A stretch of DNA of 64,000 nt from Trueperaceae bacterium (lineage in GTDB: Bacteria > Deinococcota > Deinococci > Deinococcales > Trueperaceae). Positions 8,709-17,828 of the stretch are shown one piece after another (the stretch's first letter is position 1; each line of letters starts with the position of its first letter). The notes beneath the pieces were generated by a model. The model ran no database searches. It saw nothing but the letters and a program-made list of their open reading frames with translations, and had not been told where the DNA came from. The position numbers and the translations under genes are program-made. Location: the NCBI GenBank assembly GCA_023954415.1, contig JAMLIB010000007.1:113689-177688 (forward strand), in the 5' to 3' direction.

Positions 8709-9568
8709 GGCTCTCCCCCGGCGCGGTCGGCGAAGACACAGCTCCGCTGGCCCTCGGCCATGCAGGAGGTGAGGCGCACCTCGGTCCCGAGCAGCCGGGA
8801 GAGCAGGCGCTCGTCGAAACGGCAGACCGCGCGCGTCTCCTTGGCGACCAGGTGGTACACGCAGTTGATCGCCTCGACCGACCGGCCGTCGCCCGCCAGG
8901 CGCGCATGGTAGCCGAGCTCGCTCAGCTTCTCGATCACCGCGGTCCTGCGGGCCGCCGGCTCGAGACCGGCGACGGCGGCCAGCCAGCGCTCGGCCAGGT
9001 CGTCGGCCATCGCCATGAGGACGTCCTCGGCCGTCTCGTCGCCTACCGACTTGCGCAGCGCCTGCAGCATGCTCGACGACAACAGGTCGTAGCGACGCGG
9101 GAACGACTCGCGGCCGAGCTCGGTGAGGCCGTAGGTGCGGCTGGGCCTGCGGCCGCTGGGGCGGAGGCCGTTGGGCGCCACGAGCCCGTCGCGCTCCAAG
9201 AACGCGACCTGCTGGCGCACGGCGGTCCTCGTCACCCCGAGCCTGAGGGCCAGCTCGTCGAGCGCCAAGCCCTCCGGCTTGGCGGCCAGGAGCTCGTCGA
9301 GGAGCGCTTCCCGTGTCGTCTTCGGAGCGGAAGTTCCGCCAATGATGCCCTGGTACTGCGTCTCGCACCCACTTCCTCGAGCGGTCTCGCGTGCAACGGC
9401 GGTCTCGGGACACTCTACCCGGTCCCCGAGCCCCGCTTGGTGGCCATAATAACAATTATGACTTGCATTATTGCCATCAAGGAGTATCCTATGCGCGTCG
9501 GGATGAGGCCTCACCCGTTCAAGCGCAGGAAAGGACCTCCATGCACACCACCACGCACACGACCACAC
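8705..9568 (-). CDS. SufR-like Fe-S transcriptional regulator (start uncertain)
   Basis: The conserved part (about 210 residues, beginning KTTREALLDELL) has a winged helix-turn-helix (LALDELALRLGVTRTAVRQQ) and a C-terminal domain with four cysteines (NCVYH, AVCRFDE, TSCMAEG, SCVF) spaced as in the SufR family, where they hold an Fe-S cluster. The boundary is problematic: the only in-frame ATG is at 9568 and the only in-frame GTG at 9514, both far upstream of the domain and crossing an AT-rich palindrome; an ATT at 9343 would fit the domain better but is a rare start. The stop overlaps the deacetylase start. It probably senses iron, redox or NO. Confidence 0.72.
   Translation of the reverse strand: MWSCAWWCAWRSFPALERVRPHPDAHRILLDGNNASHNCYYGHQAGLGDRVECPETAVARETARGSGCETQYQGIIGGTSAPKTTREALLDELLAAKPEGLALDELALRLGVTRTAVRQQVAFLERDGLVAPNGLRPSGRRPSRTYGLTELGRESFPRRYDLLSSSMLQALRKSVGDETAEDVLMAMADDLAERWLAAVAGLEPAARRTAVIEKLSELGYHARLAGDGRSVEAINCVYHLVAKETRAVCRFDERLLSRLLGTEVRLTSCMAEGQRSCVFADRAGGEP
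9441..9476. promoter_or_regulatory. AT-rich inverted repeat, operator candidate in divergent region
   Basis: TGGCCATAAT (9441-9450) and ATTATTGCCA (9467-9476) form a 10-bp inverted repeat with one mismatch and a 16-base spacer, inside the only AT-rich stretch of the neighbourhood. It lies upstream of the secreted protein at 9541 and of the conserved part of the SufR-like gene, where a divergent promoter and regulator site would be expected. Confidence 0.55.
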
Positions 9569-10020
9569 CTGTCACCTCGTTCCGGACCTGGCGGCTCCCT
9601 GTCGTCGCCCTCGCCGTCGCGCTCGCGGCGGCCGTCGCCCTCGCTCAGGACAGCGACCTGCTGCAGTCGCCTCCCCCGGCGCCGTACGTCGCCGTCTCGT
9701 CCATCCTTCCCCTGCCGGACTTCATACCCGGCGCCGGCGCGCTGTACATCGACCCCGCGGACGCCCCCGTCGGCCCGTGGCTCGCGTACGGCAAGGACGG
9801 CGACCTGGTCGAGGTCCTCTTCATGGTGCCCGTGAGCGAGATGCAGAAGGCGGCCAACTGGAGCGACCTCGCGGCCGGACTGCTCGCGCGGCTGGGCAAG
9901 GTCGTCGACCATGTGGACATCTCGTACAACGGCGGTCACCCCGGCATGGCCGAACCTCACTACCACGTCAGGCTCGCGCTGGTCGACGCCAAGACGCAGG
10001 CGGAGCAGCTCGCGCAGTGA
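9541..10020 (+). CDS. Small secreted protein, possibly TTHB210-like
   Basis: 159 residues with a threonine-rich N-terminus, a clear signal peptide (hydrophobic 19-35, cleavage after VALAQ) and a mature domain of about 125 residues. The mature part contains GGHPGMAEPHYHVRLAL near residue 136, recalling the MPHxDxH motif of TTHB210-like (DUF5602) proteins; the match is partial. The start ATG at 9541 follows AGGAAAGGA; the frame is open upstream but the signal peptide sets the start here. It is divergent from the SufR-like gene and followed by a terminator hairpin. Function unknown; the His cluster could bind a metal. Confidence 0.7.
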   Translation: MHTTTHTTTPVTSFRTWRLPVVALAVALAAAVALAQDSDLLQSPPPAPYVAVSSILPLPDFIPGAGALYIDPADAPVGPWLAYGKDGDLVEVLFMVPVSEMQKAANWSDLAAGLLARLGKVVDHVDISYNGGHPGMAEPHYHVRLALVDAKTQAEQLAQ

Positions 10021-10078
10021 CCGCCGAGCAGCGCCATGGGCGCTGTGACGGCCCTACGCCAGTAGTCTGAAGCGAACA

Positions 10079-10118
10079 GCGAGGGAAGGCCCGAGCGTCT
10101 CGGCGGGCCCTCCCTCGC
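10079..10118. terminator. Terminator hairpin between convergent genes
   Basis: 15-bp stem with one mismatch (arms 10079-10093 and 10104-10118, GCGAGGGAAGGCCCG against CGGGCCCTCCCTCGC) and a 10-base loop, placed between the secreted protein (plus) and the subtilase (minus). Confidence 0.75.
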
Positions 10119-10153
10119 GCCGCGCGGTCGGGGTCTCGCGCGCGGCAGGAGCG

Positions 10154-12184
10154 TCAGGGGACGCGTGCGACCGTCACCGTCACCCGGTTGGCCGGGTCCG
10201 GCGCCGTGAGCCCGAAGCGCACCGTCAGCGTGGCCGTGCCGTACCACTCGCCCGGCTCGCCGAGGGTGCCGTTGCCGTTGTCGTCGCTGCCGACCTCAAC
10301 GACGAGCGGTCCGGGGGCGGCCTCGAGCAGCGTGAACGCCAGGTCCGCGTCAAGGAGCGCGTCCGGGTAGCCGGGTACCCGCAGCAGGAGGCCGGTGACG
10401 GGTTCGGGCGGCTCGGGCGGCTCGCCGACCAGCTGCGTGTACGCCCCTTGGGCATCGACGAAGCCGTAGCCGTACCACGAGTCGCGGCCTGGGGCGCCCA
10501 GGTCCAGGGCCGTGCCGGCGATGGCGTCCGCCACCTGCGACGCGCTCGCGCTCGGCACGGCGCCCCGCAGCATCGCAATGACGGCGGCCACGGCAGGGGA
10601 GGCCATGCTCGTGCCGGCCATGACGCCGTAGTCGTCGCCGGCAACGGTGCTGAGGACTTGATGGTCCGGGTCGGCCGGGGTGCCCGGCCCCGCCCCGCCG
10701 GGCGCCGCGACGAACATCTCGGGGCCCACGTGGCTGTAGCAGGCGCGCGTCATGCCCGGCCGCGTGGCGGCGACGGCGAGTACCTGCGGGTACCTGGCCG
10801 GGTACATGATCGGCTGGGCGGTGAAGCCGCTCGGACACACGCCGCTGGCCGTGTTGCCCGCCGCGGCCACCAGGCTCACGCCCGCGGTGGCCGTGGCCTG
10901 GATGGCCGCTCGCACGCCGCTGCCGAGGTCGGCGCCGCTGTTGTTGCCGAGGCTCATGTTCACTACCTGCGCGCGTGGGCTGCCGCCGTTCGTCACGTAC
11001 TCGAGGGCCTTGATCAGCCACTCCGTGCTCATAACGCAGTCCGTCTTTGCGGCGTTCCCCACGTTCACGAGCAGGAGCTTCGCCTGCGGCGCCACCCCGG
11101 CCACGCCCTCACCGTTGTTCGCGACCGCCGCGGCGATGCCGGCCACGTGCGTGCCGTGCGTGCCGCAGTTGGTGAAGGTCACGGAGCTGCCGCCCGTGAC
11201 CGCGTCGTAGGTGCCGACGACGTTGGCGAACAGGTCCGGGTGGGCGGGGAAGAACCCGGAGTCGATGACGGCGATGGTGGCGCCGGCCCCGCTGGCGCTG
11301 TACCAGAGGGGCTCGACGGCCAGCTCGTCCAGGTTCCACTGCTCTTGGCGGTAGGGGTCGTTGCTCGCCGGGTAGAGCGGCCGCGGGAACTCCACGTAGC
11401 TGACGCCGGGCGTGGCGCGCAGTGCCGCCGCCGCGGCAGCGGCCGAGCGCGTCGGCACCTCGACGAGGGTCAGGTTCGCTCCCTCGAACGCGTCCGTCCC
11501 GGCCCCGCCGAGGCCCATGTCGGCGAGTGCGGTGGCGACGGCCAGCGCGGGCGATGTCGCCGACCTCGGCGATGTCGCCGACATCGCCACGCGTCCGTCC
11601 TGGCTGAGCACGACGCCGCGCGGCTCCAGGCCGACTATGAGGGTGGTCCTCGGCGCGGTGGGATCGAGTGGCGCATCGAGGTCGCCGCCGGACATGTCGA
11701 CGGGCGCCGCGGTGCCGGAGGGCGCGTCGGCGGTGCCGGTGCCGAAGAGCCCGGCGGCGGCCCTAGCCCCCTCGGGGACCACCGCGACGGTCCCCACCAC
11801 GTCGGGGTAGGAGAACGTGACGGCGTCGCTCGTCCTCACGACCTCGCCGCCCCGCACCTTCGCGATCAGGCGCAGCCGGAACGCCTGGTCGATGCGCGGC
11901 ATGGCGGTCGGGTCGACGTTCACGTCCACGCTCATGGAGCCGGTGCCGTTGGAGCGCGAGAGGGTGATTGCGCCGCGCACCGTCGGGTCGACCGGGATGA
12001 CGTCCAGCGTCCAGGCGCCCGGCGCCGTCACCGTCACGCTCGAGCGGGTGAAGCCGTTCATCTCGAGGACGGGCACGGCGAGCTCGACGACCTGGGGCGT
12101 CGTGTCGAAGCAGCCGACCAACGCCAAGAGCAGCGCGCCGAGCGTGAGCCTGGCGCGGAGGCGCAGCGCTACCGGCGCGCCCAC
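10154..12184 (-). CDS. Subtilisin-like serine protease (S8), lipoprotein
   Basis: 676 residues. Lipobox LVGC (Cys about 25) directs it to the envelope. Residues about 35-280 are a pro-region and beta-rich part; the S8 domain follows with Asp (AVIDSGFF, about 307), His (CGTHGTHVAG, about 346) and Ser (AGTSMASPA, about 525) of the catalytic triad all intact. After a Pro-Glu linker a 90-residue beta domain closes the protein. The GTG start lies 4 bases after the pgi stop, so translation is coupled to pgi although the functions seem unrelated. Probably an extracytoplasmic general protease. Confidence 0.9.
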   Translation of the reverse strand: MGAPVALRLRARLTLGALLLALVGCFDTTPQVVELAVPVLEMNGFTRSSVTVTAPGAWTLDVIPVDPTVRGAITLSRSNGTGSMSVDVNVDPTAMPRIDQAFRLRLIAKVRGGEVVRTSDAVTFSYPDVVGTVAVVPEGARAAAGLFGTGTADAPSGTAAPVDMSGGDLDAPLDPTAPRTTLIVGLEPRGVVLSQDGRVAMSATSPRSATSPALAVATALADMGLGGAGTDAFEGANLTLVEVPTRSAAAAAAALRATPGVSYVEFPRPLYPASNDPYRQEQWNLDELAVEPLWYSASGAGATIAVIDSGFFPAHPDLFANVVGTYDAVTGGSSVTFTNCGTHGTHVAGIAAAVANNGEGVAGVAPQAKLLLVNVGNAAKTDCVMSTEWLIKALEYVTNGGSPRAQVVNMSLGNNSGADLGSGVRAAIQATATAGVSLVAAAGNTASGVCPSGFTAQPIMYPARYPQVLAVAATRPGMTRACYSHVGPEMFVAAPGGAGPGTPADPDHQVLSTVAGDDYGVMAGTSMASPAVAAVIAMLRGAVPSASASQVADAIAGTALDLGAPGRDSWYGYGFVDAQGAYTQLVGEPPEPPEPVTGLLLRVPGYPDALLDADLAFTLLEAAPGPLVVEVGSDDNGNGTLGEPGEWYGTATLTVRFGLTAPDPANRVTVTVARVP

Positions 12185-12188
12185 CGGC

Positions 12189-13910
12189 TCAGGACGCCCG
12201 CAACTGAGCGATATGCGCCAGCAGCCCAGCGGTCGACGCGTCGTGCGCGCCCGGCTCCGAGGCGCCCGAGCGCACCTCGCCGAGGAGCTTGGTCGCCAGC
12301 TCCTTGCCGAGCTCGACCCCCATCTGGTCGAAGCTGTTCACGTCCCAGACGACGCCCTGCACGAAGATGGAGTGCTCGTACATAGCGATGAGGTTGCCGA
12401 GCGCGCGCGGGGTGAGCTGGGGCATGAGGACGGACGTAGTGGGGCGGTTGCCCGCGAAGGCCTTCGCCGCCGCGAGGAGCTCGAGGCGCTCGCCCGTCAA
12501 GCCCTGGCCGGCCAGCGAACGGCGCGTCTCCTCGCGCGTGCGGCCGCGCATCAGCGCCTCCGTCTGGGCTAGGAAGTTGGAGAGCAGGATGTCGTGGTGG
12601 TCCGTGAAGCGGTGGAGCGGCCTCGCCGGCACTATGAAGTCGGCCGGGATGAGCTTGGTGCCCTGGTGGAGCAGTTGGTAGAAGGCGTGCTGCCCGTTGG
12701 TGCCGGGGGCGCCCCACACGATCTGGCCCGTCTGCCACGCCACGCTCTCGCCCGAGCGGTCGACGTCCTTGCCGTTGCTCTCCATCGACGCCTGCTGCAG
12801 GTAGGCGGGGAGGTAGCGCAGCGACTCGTCGTAAGGGAGCACCGCCCAGCTCTCGGCGCCCAGGAAGTTGCCGTACCACACGGCGAGCAGGCCGTGGAGC
12901 AGCGGCACGTTGCGCTCCGGCGCGGCGTTCAGGAAGTGGCGATCCAGCTCGTGCGCCCCTTCGAGTAGCTCGACGAAGCGCCGGAAGCCGACGGCAAGGG
13001 CGATGGAGAGGCCGATCGCCGACCAGAGCGAGTACCGCCCGCCCACCCAGTCCCAGAACGCGAACGCGTTGGCCTCGTCGATGCCGAAGGCGGCCACCTG
13101 TTGGAGGTTGGTCGACACCGCCACGAAGTGCCGCGCGACGGCGTCCTCGTCCGCGAGGCCCTCCACCAGCCAGCGGCGCGCCGTATGGGCGTTGGTCATC
13201 GTCTCCTGGGTAGTGAAGGTCTTCGACGAGACGACGAACAGGGTCGACTCCGGCCGCAGGCCCTCAAGTACCCCGGCGATGTCGGCCCCGTCGACGTTGG
13301 AGACGAAGTGCGTGCGGAGCGAGGGCGTCGTGTAGGGGCCCAGGGCCGTGACGACCATCTGCGGTCCAAGGTGCGACCCGCCGATCCCGATGTTCACGAC
13401 GTCCGTGATGCGCTCGCCCGTATGCCCGCGCCAGGCGCCGGAGCGCACGGCGTCCGCGAAGCGCTCCATCTGGGCGAGCACGGCGTTCACCTCCGGCATC
13501 ACGTCGTGCCCGTCGACGTACATGGGGGTGTTCGAGCGGTTCCTCAGCGCGACGTGCAAGACGGCGCGGTCCTCCGTCGTGTTCACGCGCTCACCCGCGA
13601 ACATGGCGCGCTTGCGCTCCTCCACCCCGCTCGCCTCCGCCAGGCGCAGGAGCAGCGCGAACGTCTCGGGGGTGACGCGGTTCTTGCTGAAGTCGACGAA
13701 CAGCTCGCCCGCCTGGAACGAGAAGCGCTCGAAGCGCCCATCGTCGCCGGCGAAGAGGTCGGCGACGCGCACGTTGCGCAGGCGTTCCTGGTGCTCGCGC
13801 AGGGCCGCCCAGGCGGTGGCGGCCCGTGCCGGGGCGCCCGTGTACGCGGCGCCTGCCCCGTTGCCGGGTCGGGCGCCGCCGGCCGCCGGCCGCTCGGACG
13901 AGCCGGCCAC
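12189..13910 (-). CDS. pgi: Glucose-6-phosphate isomerase
   Basis: 573 residues, close to the 550-residue bacterial long form. Interconverts glucose 6-phosphate and fructose 6-phosphate in the cytosol. Motifs: [22 protein letters not shown] (phosphate-binding loop), [12 protein letters not shown], and the C-terminal [24 protein letters not shown] with the catalytic His and Lys region. The reading frame stays open far upstream into the reductase gene, but the start must be GTG 13910: it follows GCGGAG by 6 bases and lies just after the upstream stop at 13913. Same operon as the reductase and the subtilase. Confidence 0.95.
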   Translation of the reverse strand: MAGSSERPAAGGARPGNGAGAAYTGAPARAATAWAALREHQERLRNVRVADLFAGDDGRFERFSFQAGELFVDFSKNRVTPETFALLLRLAEASGVEERKRAMFAGERVNTTEDRAVLHVALRNRSNTPMYVDGHDVMPEVNAVLAQMERFADAVRSGAWRGHTGERITDVVNIGIGGSHLGPQMVVTALGPYTTPSLRTHFVSNVDGADIAGVLEGLRPESTLFVVSSKTFTTQETMTNAHTARRWLVEGLADEDAVARHFVAVSTNLQQVAAFGIDEANAFAFWDWVGGRYSLWSAIGLSIALAVGFRRFVELLEGAHELDRHFLNAAPERNVPLLHGLLAVWYGNFLGAESWAVLPYDESLRYLPAYLQQASMESNGKDVDRSGESVAWQTGQIVWGAPGTNGQHAFYQLLHQGTKLIPADFIVPARPLHRFTDHHDILLSNFLAQTEALMRGRTREETRRSLAGQGLTGERLELLAAAKAFAGNRPTTSVLMPQLTPRALGNLIAMYEHSIFVQGVVWDVNSFDQMGVELGKELATKLLGEVRSGASEPGAHDASTAGLLAHIAQLRAS

Positions 13911-13912
13911 CG

Positions 13913-14974
13913 TCAGCTCCGCGCTTCCGCCGGGCGCTCCCCGCCGGCCTCGCTCGACTTCCGCCAGATGTTGATGTTGCCCTCGACGGCGAGCTCGTCG
14001 ATCTCGGCCAGCTCGGCGGCGCTCAACTCGAGGTTGGCGAGCGTCCCGACGTTCTCCTCCAGCTGCGCCACGCTGGACGCCCCGATGAGGACCGACGTCA
14101 CCCGCTCGTCGCGTAGGCACCACGCCAGGGCGAGCTGGGCGAGCGTCTGCCCGCGCCGCTTCGCGATCGCCGCCAGGGCGTGGATGCGTTCGAGCTTGTC
14201 CGGCGTGAGCGAGCTGGCCTTGAGCGAACCGCCCTCCGTCGCGCGGGAGCCGGCCGGCAGGCTGCCCGCCACGTCGGACGCGTTCACGCCCAGGTAGCGC
14301 GAGGTGAGCAGACCCTGCGCGAGCGGCGAGAACACGATGCAGCCGACACCCTCGGCGCCGAGCGCGTCGAGCAGGCCGTCCTCGATCCAGCGGTTGAACA
14401 TGGAGTATGAAGGTTGATGGATGAGGAGCGGGGTCCCGGACTCGCGCAGGATGCGCGCCGCCTCGCGGGTCGTGGCGGCCGAGTACGACGAGATGCCGGG
14501 GTAGAGCGCGAGGCCCTGCTGGACCGCGCTCGTGAGCGCGCCCATGGTCTCCTCGAGAGGGGTGTCCGGGTCGAAGCGGTGGCTGTAGAAGATGTCCACC
14601 CAGTCGAGGCGCATGCGGTCCAGGCTCTCCTCGAGGCTGGAGAGGAGGTACTTGCGCGAGCCCCACTCGCCGTAAGGCCCCGGCCACATGTAGTAGCCGG
14701 CCTTCGTCGAGATGACGAGCCGGTTGCGCAGTCCGGCGAAGTCGGTCGCGAGGATCTCGCCGAAGTTCTTCTCGGCCGCGCCGGCCGGCGGGCCGTAGTT
14801 GTTGGCGAGGTCGAAGTGCGTGATCCCGAGCTCGAAGGCGCGCTGCAGGACGGCGCTCATCGAGGCCAACGGGCGGTCGTCGCCGAAGTTGTGCCAGAGG
14901 CCGAGGGAGACCTTGGGGAGGAGCAACCCGGAACGGCCGGTGCGGGCGTACGTCATCGCTGGGGCGTCGGTCAC
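13913..14974 (-). CDS. Aldo/keto reductase, YghZ/glyceraldehyde 3-phosphate reductase-like
   Basis: 353-residue NADPH-dependent TIM-barrel reductase. The tetrad is visible as Asp and Tyr in FDLANNYGP (about 55-63), Lys in STKAGYY (about 90) and His in [10 protein letters not shown] (about 132). The insert [15 protein letters not shown] and the overall length match the YghZ subgroup, which reduces L-glyceraldehyde 3-phosphate and methylglyoxal. GTG 14974 is used here; ATG 14956 is an alternative. It sits between an Rrf2 regulator and pgi, so a role around triose-phosphate/methylglyoxal detoxification is plausible. Confidence 0.87.
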   Translation of the reverse strand: MTDAPAMTYARTGRSGLLLPKVSLGLWHNFGDDRPLASMSAVLQRAFELGITHFDLANNYGPPAGAAEKNFGEILATDFAGLRNRLVISTKAGYYMWPGPYGEWGSRKYLLSSLEESLDRMRLDWVDIFYSHRFDPDTPLEETMGALTSAVQQGLALYPGISSYSAATTREAARILRESGTPLLIHQPSYSMFNRWIEDGLLDALGAEGVGCIVFSPLAQGLLTSRYLGVNASDVAGSLPAGSRATEGGSLKASSLTPDKLERIHALAAIAKRRGQTLAQLALAWCLRDERVTSVLIGASSVAQLEENVGTLANLELSAAELAEIDELAVEGNINIWRKSSEAGGERPAEARS

Positions 14975-14998
14975 GCCCTAGGTTATAGCGCCTCTCGC

Positions 14999-15532
14999 TC
15001 AGGCGTCCGCGGTCACGCGCCCCAGCGGGCGGGGCCCGGCGCCGTCGCCGGAGCGCGTCGTCGCCCGCGGCGGATCGATCAGGTGCGAGAGGCGCACGCC
15101 CGCCAGCACTTCCCGGATGGCGAGGGAGGCGTTCACCCACGCCACGTTCAGGCGGCAGTAGCCCTTGCGCTCCTGGGTGGCGCAGCGGGCCTTCGTCTGG
15201 CACGTGTCGACTATGAGCGGCCCCGACATCGTCTCTATCACGTCGAGCAAGGAGATGCTCGTGGGGTCTACTATCAAGTTCACGCCGCCGTTCCGCCCTT
15301 GGCGGTTCTCGACGTACCCGACCTGGGCGAGCCGTCTCAGCACCTTGGCGAGGAAGGCAGGGGGGATCTTCAGGTCACCGGCGATTCTGGCCGCGGCCGC
15401 GCCCGGGTTCTCCGAGGCGTAGATGAGCGCGTGGATGGCGTAGCTCTCCTCGCGGCGCAGGAGGGTCCGGTACGGTGAGAGGTCGATGGGCTCAGCCACG
15501 CATCCAGGGTAGCAGGTGAATCGGACCCGCAC
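14999..15532 (-). CDS. Rrf2-family Fe-S regulator (NsrR/IscR-like)
   Basis: 177 residues (166 if GTG 15499 is the start, which would fit the family better because helix 1 [14 protein letters not shown] should lie near the N-terminus). Winged helix-turn-helix with [20 protein letters not shown], wing GRNGGVNL, and a dimerisation helix. Three cysteines in [16 protein letters not shown] are spaced as in NsrR and IscR, where they hold an Fe-S cluster sensing NO or redox. It is divergent from nirK, a classical NsrR-type target, and heads its own operon with the reductase and pgi. Nitrosative control of both sides is inferred. Confidence 0.88.
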   Translation of the reverse strand: MRVRFTCYPGCVAEPIDLSPYRTLLRREESYAIHALIYASENPGAAAARIAGDLKIPPAFLAKVLRRLAQVGYVENRQGRNGGVNLIVDPTSISLLDVIETMSGPLIVDTCQTKARCATQERKGYCRLNVAWVNASLAIREVLAGVRLSHLIDPPRATTRSGDGAGPRPLGRVTADA

Positions 15533-15604
15533 CTCCTGGAATGCACTCTAGCCGCGCGTGCCGTCTGGAGCTACGGTTAATCGGTTTACCGCAGGGCGAC
15601 GGAC

Positions 15605-15618
15605 AGGACATCTGTCCT
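15605..15618. promoter_or_regulatory. Palindrome in the rrf2/nirK divergent region
   Basis: AGGACA-TC-TGTCCT is a perfect 6-bp palindrome with a 2-base centre, about 105 bases before nirK and 73 before rrf2. An overlapping GGACAG-N5-CTGTCC starts at 15601, and an imperfect CGGTTAA/TTTACCG pair lies at about 15574-15591. These are candidate regulator sites for the divergent promoters. Confidence 0.5.
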
Positions 15619-15721
15619 TGGAAGGGCGGCCTCCCGAGGACTAATTTGGAGTCAGTTATCCGGGTTTGGTGGCGAGCCCCGCCGCCGAACGAAAAGAGAC
15701 CGGAGCCCAGGAGGAAAGAGC

Positions 15722-16918
15722 ATGCGAGACGAACGCGGTAACGTCCCCATCGGAGCGATCTACGGCCTGGCGGCCCTCTTCGTTGCGCTCGCCGTGGGCG
15801 TGGCCCTGTTCGGCAGCCGCGTCGACGCCGCCACGGCCACCGAGCCCGCGCACGCCGCGCACGCCGCGACCAGCACGACCGACCACGCCCACGAGCTGAC
15901 CGTCAACATGCCCACGACGAGGAAGGCGTTCCTCGACGACCCCGAGGACCTCGTGCCGGTCGCCGAGCTTCCGCTGATCGAGGGCGTGCTCGGCTACGCG
16001 CCCAACGTCGCGCCGCCCGTCGACCGCGACTACCGCGCCCACGTCGAGATCGAGCTCGAGGTCACCGAGGAGGTCATGCGCCTGGCCGACGGTGTCGAGT
16101 ACCGCTTCTGGACCTTCGGCGGCTCCGTCCCCGGCCCCATGATCCGCGTCCGCCAGGGCGACTTCGTCACTTTCACCCTGCAGAACCACCCGTCGAGCCT
16201 CATGCCCCACAACATCGACCTGCACGCCGTGACCGGCCAGGGCGGCGGCGCCGAGGCGACCCTCATCTCCCCCGGTCAGCAGGCGACGTTCTCCTTCACG
16301 GCGCTCCAGGCGGGCGTGTACATCTACCACTGCGCCACCGCGCCCGTCGGCATGCACATCGCCAACGGCATGTACGGCCTGATCGTCGTCGAGCCGAAGG
16401 AAGGCTACGCGCCGGTCGACAAGGAGTTCTACGTCGTGCAGGGCGACTTCTACACGAAGGGCAACTTCGGCGAGCGCGGCCTGCAGGACTTCGACATGCA
16501 GCGCGCCATCGACGAGGACGCCGCCTACGTCGTCTTCAACGGCTCCGTCGGCTCCCTCGTCGGTGAGAACGCCATCTTCGCGGAGACCGGCGACACCGTC
16601 CGCATCTTCTTCGGCAACGGCGGCCCCAACCTCACGAGCTCCTTCCACGTGATCGGCGAGATCTTCGACAACGTCTACGTCGAGGCGGGCGGCCTGGTCA
16701 ATCACGACGTCCAGACGACGCTCGTGCCGGCCGGCGGCGCTACGGTGGTGGAGTTCAAGACGGACGTGCCGGGCACGTACAACCTCGTCGACCACGCCAT
16801 CTTCCGCGCGTTCAACAAGGGTGCCGTGGGGCAGCTCGTGGTGACCGGCGATCACGACCACGTGGTCTTCACCGAGCGCACCGACATCCGCCCGTACGTC
16901 CCCGCCGACGGCCAGTAG
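15722..16918 (+). CDS. nirK: Copper-containing nitrite reductase
   Basis: 398 residues: membrane-anchor or signal helix (10-32), a His/Ala/Thr-rich linker ([16 protein letters not shown]) and two cupredoxin domains. Reduces nitrite to NO outside the membrane. Type 1 copper ligands: first His of PHNIDLH, Cys and His in [16 protein letters not shown] plus its final Met. Type 2 ligands: second His of PHNIDLH, the His before Cys, and LVDHAIF. Catalytic Asp (in PHNIDLH) and His (SSFHVIG) are both present. The short TAPVGMH loop marks the class II form. AGGAGGAAAG precedes the ATG. Divergent from an Rrf2 regulator, followed by nirV and sco. Confidence 0.96.
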   Translation: MRDERGNVPIGAIYGLAALFVALAVGVALFGSRVDAATATEPAHAAHAATSTTDHAHELTVNMPTTRKAFLDDPEDLVPVAELPLIEGVLGYAPNVAPPVDRDYRAHVEIELEVTEEVMRLADGVEYRFWTFGGSVPGPMIRVRQGDFVTFTLQNHPSSLMPHNIDLHAVTGQGGGAEATLISPGQQATFSFTALQAGVYIYHCATAPVGMHIANGMYGLIVVEPKEGYAPVDKEFYVVQGDFYTKGNFGERGLQDFDMQRAIDEDAAYVVFNGSVGSLVGENAIFAETGDTVRIFFGNGGPNLTSSFHVIGEIFDNVYVEAGGLVNHDVQTTLVPAGGATVVEFKTDVPGTYNLVDHAIFRAFNKGAVGQLVVTGDHDHVVFTERTDIRPYVPADGQ

Positions 16919-16990
16919 GAACCTGCCAGTCGTGGGGTCGGGCCGCCGCTCGCCGTCGAGGCGCGAGGGCGCACGACCCCAGGAGCTAGA

Positions 16991-17019
16991 CGGCGGCGCG
17001 CCGGAGAGGCGCGCCGCCG
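16991..17019 (+). terminator. Hairpin between nirK and nirV
   Basis: Perfect 12-bp stem (CGGCGGCGCGCC at 16991-17002 and its complement at 17008-17019) with loop GGAGA, 20 bases before nirV. There is no T tract, so it may act as an mRNA-stabilising or attenuating element between unequally expressed genes rather than a full terminator. Confidence 0.55.
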
Positions 17020-17038
17020 ACCCGGCCGGAGAGGCGCG

Positions 17039-17818
17039 ATGAGCACGTTCACCGACATCTTCCGCAAGGCATGGAGGCCCCTGCTCCTCGCCGCGACCTG
17101 CGCTTTCACCGGCCCGGCTGCCGCGGCAAGCATGGCGGCGGTCGACGGCGGCCTGGTGGAGCCCCTCTTCCCGATCGAGGGCGAAGGGGCGACGGTGGTG
17201 GCCGCGTTCCGGATCGACGTCCTGCCCGTGACCAACGCCGAGTTCCTCGCCTTCGTCGAGACGCACCCGGAGTGGCAGCGGGGCAACGTCCCCCAGGTGT
17301 TCGGCGGCGCCGCCTACCTGCGCGGCTGGGCTTCCGGCACGGACCTGGGCGCTCTCGACCCCGACGCCCCCGTCACGAACGTGACCTGGTTCGCCGCCGC
17401 GGCGTACTGCGAGGCGCGGGGCTCGCGCCTCCCCACCGAGGCCGAGTGGGAGTTCGTTGCCAACGCCGGGTTCTCGAGCGAGCTCGGCCGGAACGAGCCC
17501 GGCTACAACGAACGGGTCCTCTCGCTGACTGCCAGCCGCGACCCTGTGCCAGGCCCGGTCGGGCTCGGCGCCGCCAACTACTACGGCGTGTACGACATGC
17601 ACGGTCTCGTGTGGGAGTGGGTGTTCGACATCGGCGCGAGCTTCAACACGGGCGACAGCCGCAGCGACGGCGACAGGCGGCTGCAGCTCGTCTGCGGTGG
17701 TGGCAGCGCCGGGGCCGTAGACAAGAGCGACTACGCCGCGTTCCTGCGCTACGCTTTCCGCAGCGGCTTGACGGGCGACTACTCGAGCGGCGGACTCGGG
17801 TTCCGCTGCGCGAACTGA
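17039..17818 (+). CDS. nirV: NirV-like formylglycine-generating-enzyme (SUMF1) family protein
   Basis: 259 residues with an N-terminal signal (residues 10-34, ending TGPAAAAS) and a SUMF1-type domain: FRIDVLPVTNAEFLAF, VTNVTWFAAAAYCEARGSRLPTEAEWEF, GVYDMHGLVWEWV and the end GGLGFRC. Such proteins next to nirK are called NirV and are thought to assist nitrite reductase maturation, though their reaction is unproven. The catalytic cysteine pair of true sulfatase-modifying enzymes is not evident. Located after nirK across a strong hairpin and 10 bases before sco. Confidence 0.85.
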   Translation: MSTFTDIFRKAWRPLLLAATCAFTGPAAAASMAAVDGGLVEPLFPIEGEGATVVAAFRIDVLPVTNAEFLAFVETHPEWQRGNVPQVFGGAAYLRGWASGTDLGALDPDAPVTNVTWFAAAAYCEARGSRLPTEAEWEFVANAGFSSELGRNEPGYNERVLSLTASRDPVPGPVGLGAANYYGVYDMHGLVWEWVFDIGASFNTGDSRSDGDRRLQLVCGGGSAGAVDKSDYAAFLRYAFRSGLTGDYSSGGLGFRCAN

Positions 17819-17828
17819 GGAGACCGGC

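Noticed and set aside
7377..9455. Deacetylase frame extended to 692 codons
   Set aside because: The upstream 249 codons overlap the SufR-like gene in another frame; GTG 8708 with lipoprotein signal is the real start.
12189..15203. A 1004-codon open frame on the minus strand
   Set aside because: Only its last 573 codons are pgi; the upstream part is the reductase gene read in a wrong frame.
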